Assembly (NCBI GenBank): GCA_014377155.1
Contig: JACMQD010000260.1
Coordinates: 1 to 6,705 of the forward strand
Origin: Herminiimonas sp.
Lineage (GTDB): Bacteria; Pseudomonadota; Gammaproteobacteria; Burkholderiales; Burkholderiaceae
Direction of reading: 5' to 3'
Length of the DNA stretch: 6,705 bases
Both the position numbers and the translations under genes were made by a program. Positions 5,318 through 6,705 of this stretch are shown in pieces (position 1 is the stretch's first letter; every line of letters begins with the position of its first letter). The notes beneath the pieces are model-generated. The model made no database searches and was not told the origin of the DNA. It worked only from the letters and a program-made list of their open reading frames with translations.

Positions 5318-6082
5318 TCAGGCTACGCGGCGCGCAGTCAGATCAGCTATCGACGCCGCTGTCGCGCAGCGCACCACGTCGCCAATAACGATGATGCTTG
5401 GGCTCCCGATGTTCGACTGCACCAGTGCGGGCGCCAATTCGCCCAGCGTGGTGATCAGATGCGCCTGCGCAGCGCCGGTAGCCGAATGCACTACGGCAAC
5501 CGGCGTGGATGCCGGTTTGCCACCATCTAGCAACGCTTGCTGGATTTGCGCGCAGCGCGCAACGCCCATATAAATCACCAGCGTCAGGTTCAATTGCGCC
5601 AACAAGGCCCAGTCCGGATTCGATTCTTTAGTCTTGCCATGACCGGTAACAAACACCGCGCCCTGGCTCCAGTCACGATGCGTGAGCGGAATGCCGATGG
5701 CTGCCGGCGCCGCCAGTCCGCTGCTGATGCCATTGATGACATCGACCTCGATACCGGCCGCTTGCAAGTGCTCGCGCTCTTCTCCACCGCGGCCGAACAT
5801 GAACGGGTCGCCGCCTTTCAGGCGCACCACGCAATGCCCCGCTTGTGCCTCGACGATCATCAGGCGCTCGATGAATTCCTGCGGTGTCGATTTACAGCCA
5901 CCGCGCTTACCGACGTTGATGATGCGTGCATCGGGCGCCGCATGGTCGAGGACCGCCGGATTGACCAGGTCATCGATCAGGATGACGCTGGCTGAAGCAA
6001 TTGCCTTCGCGGCCTTGATCGTCAACAGTTCCGGGTCACCCGGGCCGGCGCCGACCAGAAAAACTTTTCCTTGTGCGTTCAT
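5318..6082 (-). CDS. cobA: Uroporphyrinogen-III C-methyltransferase (SUMT)
   Basis: The enzyme transfers two methyl groups from S-adenosylmethionine to uroporphyrinogen III, giving precorrin-2, the precursor of siroheme and cobalamin. The 254-residue product is a complete stand-alone SUMT with the family signatures VGAGPGDPELLT (10-21), DDLV (37-40), VGKRGG (57-62), VRLKGGDPFMFGRGGEE (86-102), GISSGLAAPAAIGIPLTHRD (118-137), TGHG (146-149) and SIIVIGDVV (229-237). It lacks the CysG N-terminal oxidase/ferrochelatase part. NirE or NasF-type paralogues look alike, so the exact pathway (sulfite/nitrite reductase siroheme, heme d1 or B12) cannot be told from sequence alone. The ATG at 6082 overlaps the stop of the preceding ybiB-like gene (ATGA) and has AGGA 6 nt upstream, within that gene. 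A longer in-frame start at 6127 would overlap ybiB further and does not fit the family. Confidence 0.95.
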   Translation of the reverse strand: MNAQGKVFLVGAGPGDPELLTIKAAKAIASASVILIDDLVNPAVLDHAAPDARIINVGKRGGCKSTPQEFIERLMIVEAQAGHCVVRLKGGDPFMFGRGGEEREHLQAAGIEVDVINGISSGLAAPAAIGIPLTHRDWSQGAVFVTGHGKTKESNPDWALLAQLNLTLVIYMGVARCAQIQQALLDGGKPASTPVAVVHSATGAAQAHLITTLGELAPALVQSNIGSPSIIVIGDVVRCATAASIADLTARRVA

Positions 6083-6705
6083 GATGCATCCTGTTGTGCT
6101 TGTAGACGCTGCGATACAAGCAAGCAATGTTCCACCTGGGATGCAATCGCTGCTGGCACTGGTAGCGCACCACTGAGCACGCTCTGTATCCAGGTAGCGG
6201 TGGTGGCAGGGTCGCGTTCCAGTGGCAATGCCGGGGACTCATGCGCGATACTTTGCTTTTGCACCAAAGTCGTGCACTGCCCCTCATGAAACCAGTCGAT
6301 CTGCTGAGCACGCTTGACGTTGGCCACTGTTTCCCCTTCGGTACCACGCATCAGGAACGCGTCGCCACGCGCTGTCGGTGCAGCAGTCGAAAAATAGATG
6401 GTCAGCATTTCCAGGTATTCGGGGTGGGTATACGAAGTCAGTCGCAAAGCCCGTCCCACGAATGGCTGCATGATCTTGACCAGCGTGTGGGTCGAACTGC
6501 GCACGCCGAGAATGCGGCGCAGCGACAGCAGGCGTGCCATGCGCGGCGCCAAGCTGTCGATCGGCATGAACGCCGGTTCATGGCGTGCAAAATGCGCTTC
6601 GGCCTGGGCCACGGTCTGCGATACCGGCAAGCCGAGCGCGTCGAAAATTTCGGCGGTGGTCACCCGATTGGGATCGTGTAGCACGCCGTGCACCAGTACC
6701 GGCAC
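6079..6705 (-). CDS. ybiB: YbiB/TrpD2-type DNA-binding protein, C-terminal part (runs off the right edge)
   Basis: The visible 208 codons resemble the C-terminal two thirds of YbiB (TrpD2), a dimeric relative of anthranilate phosphoribosyltransferase. E. coli YbiB has lost that activity and binds nucleic acids without sequence preference. Recognisable blocks, numbered from the window edge, are PVLVHGVLHDPNRVTTAEIF (2-21), LAPRMARLLSLRRILGVRSS (52-71, rich in Arg as expected for nucleic-acid contact), THTLVKIMQPF (72-82), YTHPEYLEMLTIYF (92-105) and FLMRGTEGETVANVKR (117-132). The true start lies upstream, outside the window; the GTG at the edge is an internal valine codon. Residues following RGTEGE resemble the family more than true TrpD. 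Its stop overlaps the cobA start by 4 nt (ATGA), so the two are probably co-translated. True anthranilate phosphoribosyltransferase is a less likely alternative. Confidence 0.85.
   Translation of the reverse strand: MPVLVHGVLHDPNRVTTAEIFDALGLPVSQTVAQAEAHFARHEPAFMPIDSLAPRMARLLSLRRILGVRSSTHTLVKIMQPFVGRALRLTSYTHPEYLEMLTIYFSTAAPTARGDAFLMRGTEGETVANVKRAQQIDWFHEGQCTTLVQKQSIAHESPALPLERDPATTATWIQSVLSGALPVPAAIASQVEHCLLVSQRLQAQQDAS

Noticed and set aside
5313..5335. GCGCG/CGCGC hairpin followed by TTTT at the end of cobA
   Set aside because: The stem is only 5 bp with a 13-nt loop and overlaps the coding end. The 10-bp hairpin at 5247-5278 is a much better terminator candidate.
6083..6127. Longer in-frame start for cobA
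   Set aside because: SUMT proteins begin a few residues before the VGAGPGDP motif, and the ATG at 6082 has the ribosome binding site and the ATGA coupling.
1..6705. A new mobile, defence or biosynthetic system
   Set aside because: Every gene belongs to a known family in a compact same-strand housekeeping layout. No integrase, repeat array, tRNA junction or composition shift is visible.

Overview
All seven protein genes I can support lie on the minus strand, so the window reads right to left as a row of ordinary chromosomal housekeeping genes. Protein sequences, the moderately GC-rich composition and the order rpsU - yqeY-like - dnaG point to a betaproteobacterium, most likely Burkholderiales (Oxalobacteraceae-like). 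This placement is inference, not a search result. I see no rRNA, tRNA, CRISPR, insertion sequence or phage material.

Right end (about 5318-6705): the C-terminal part of a YbiB/TrpD2-type nucleic-acid-binding protein runs off the window. Its stop overlaps by 4 nt the start of cobA, the uroporphyrinogen-III C-methyltransferase that feeds siroheme (and possibly cobalamin) synthesis. A 10-bp hairpin follows cobA.

Middle (1467-5109): a short CPA2-type cation:proton antiporter without a regulatory domain, a YbdK-type carboxylate-amine ligase (GCS2 family), and a YhiN/HI0933-type flavoprotein form a probable operon. The antiporter stop codon sits inside the Shine-Dalgarno of the ligase, so these two are probably translationally coupled. 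The antiporter has Asn-Asn where the family normally has its ion-binding acidic pair.

Left end (1-1392): this is the macromolecular synthesis operon. It holds a candidate promoter, rpsU (bS21), an intrinsic terminator or attenuator, a yqeY-like gene (GatB/YqeY domain) and the N-terminal 159 codons of dnaG primase with its zinc-binding motif. rpoD would be expected just beyond the left edge. The terminator after rpsU lets S21 be made in excess over primase, as in the E. coli version.

No stretch longer than 300 bases lacks a gene; the longest gap is 208 bases (5110-5317). I found no clearly new system. The points most worth a second look are the antiporter's Asn-Asn site and its tight coupling to a gamma-glutamyl-ligase-like enzyme.
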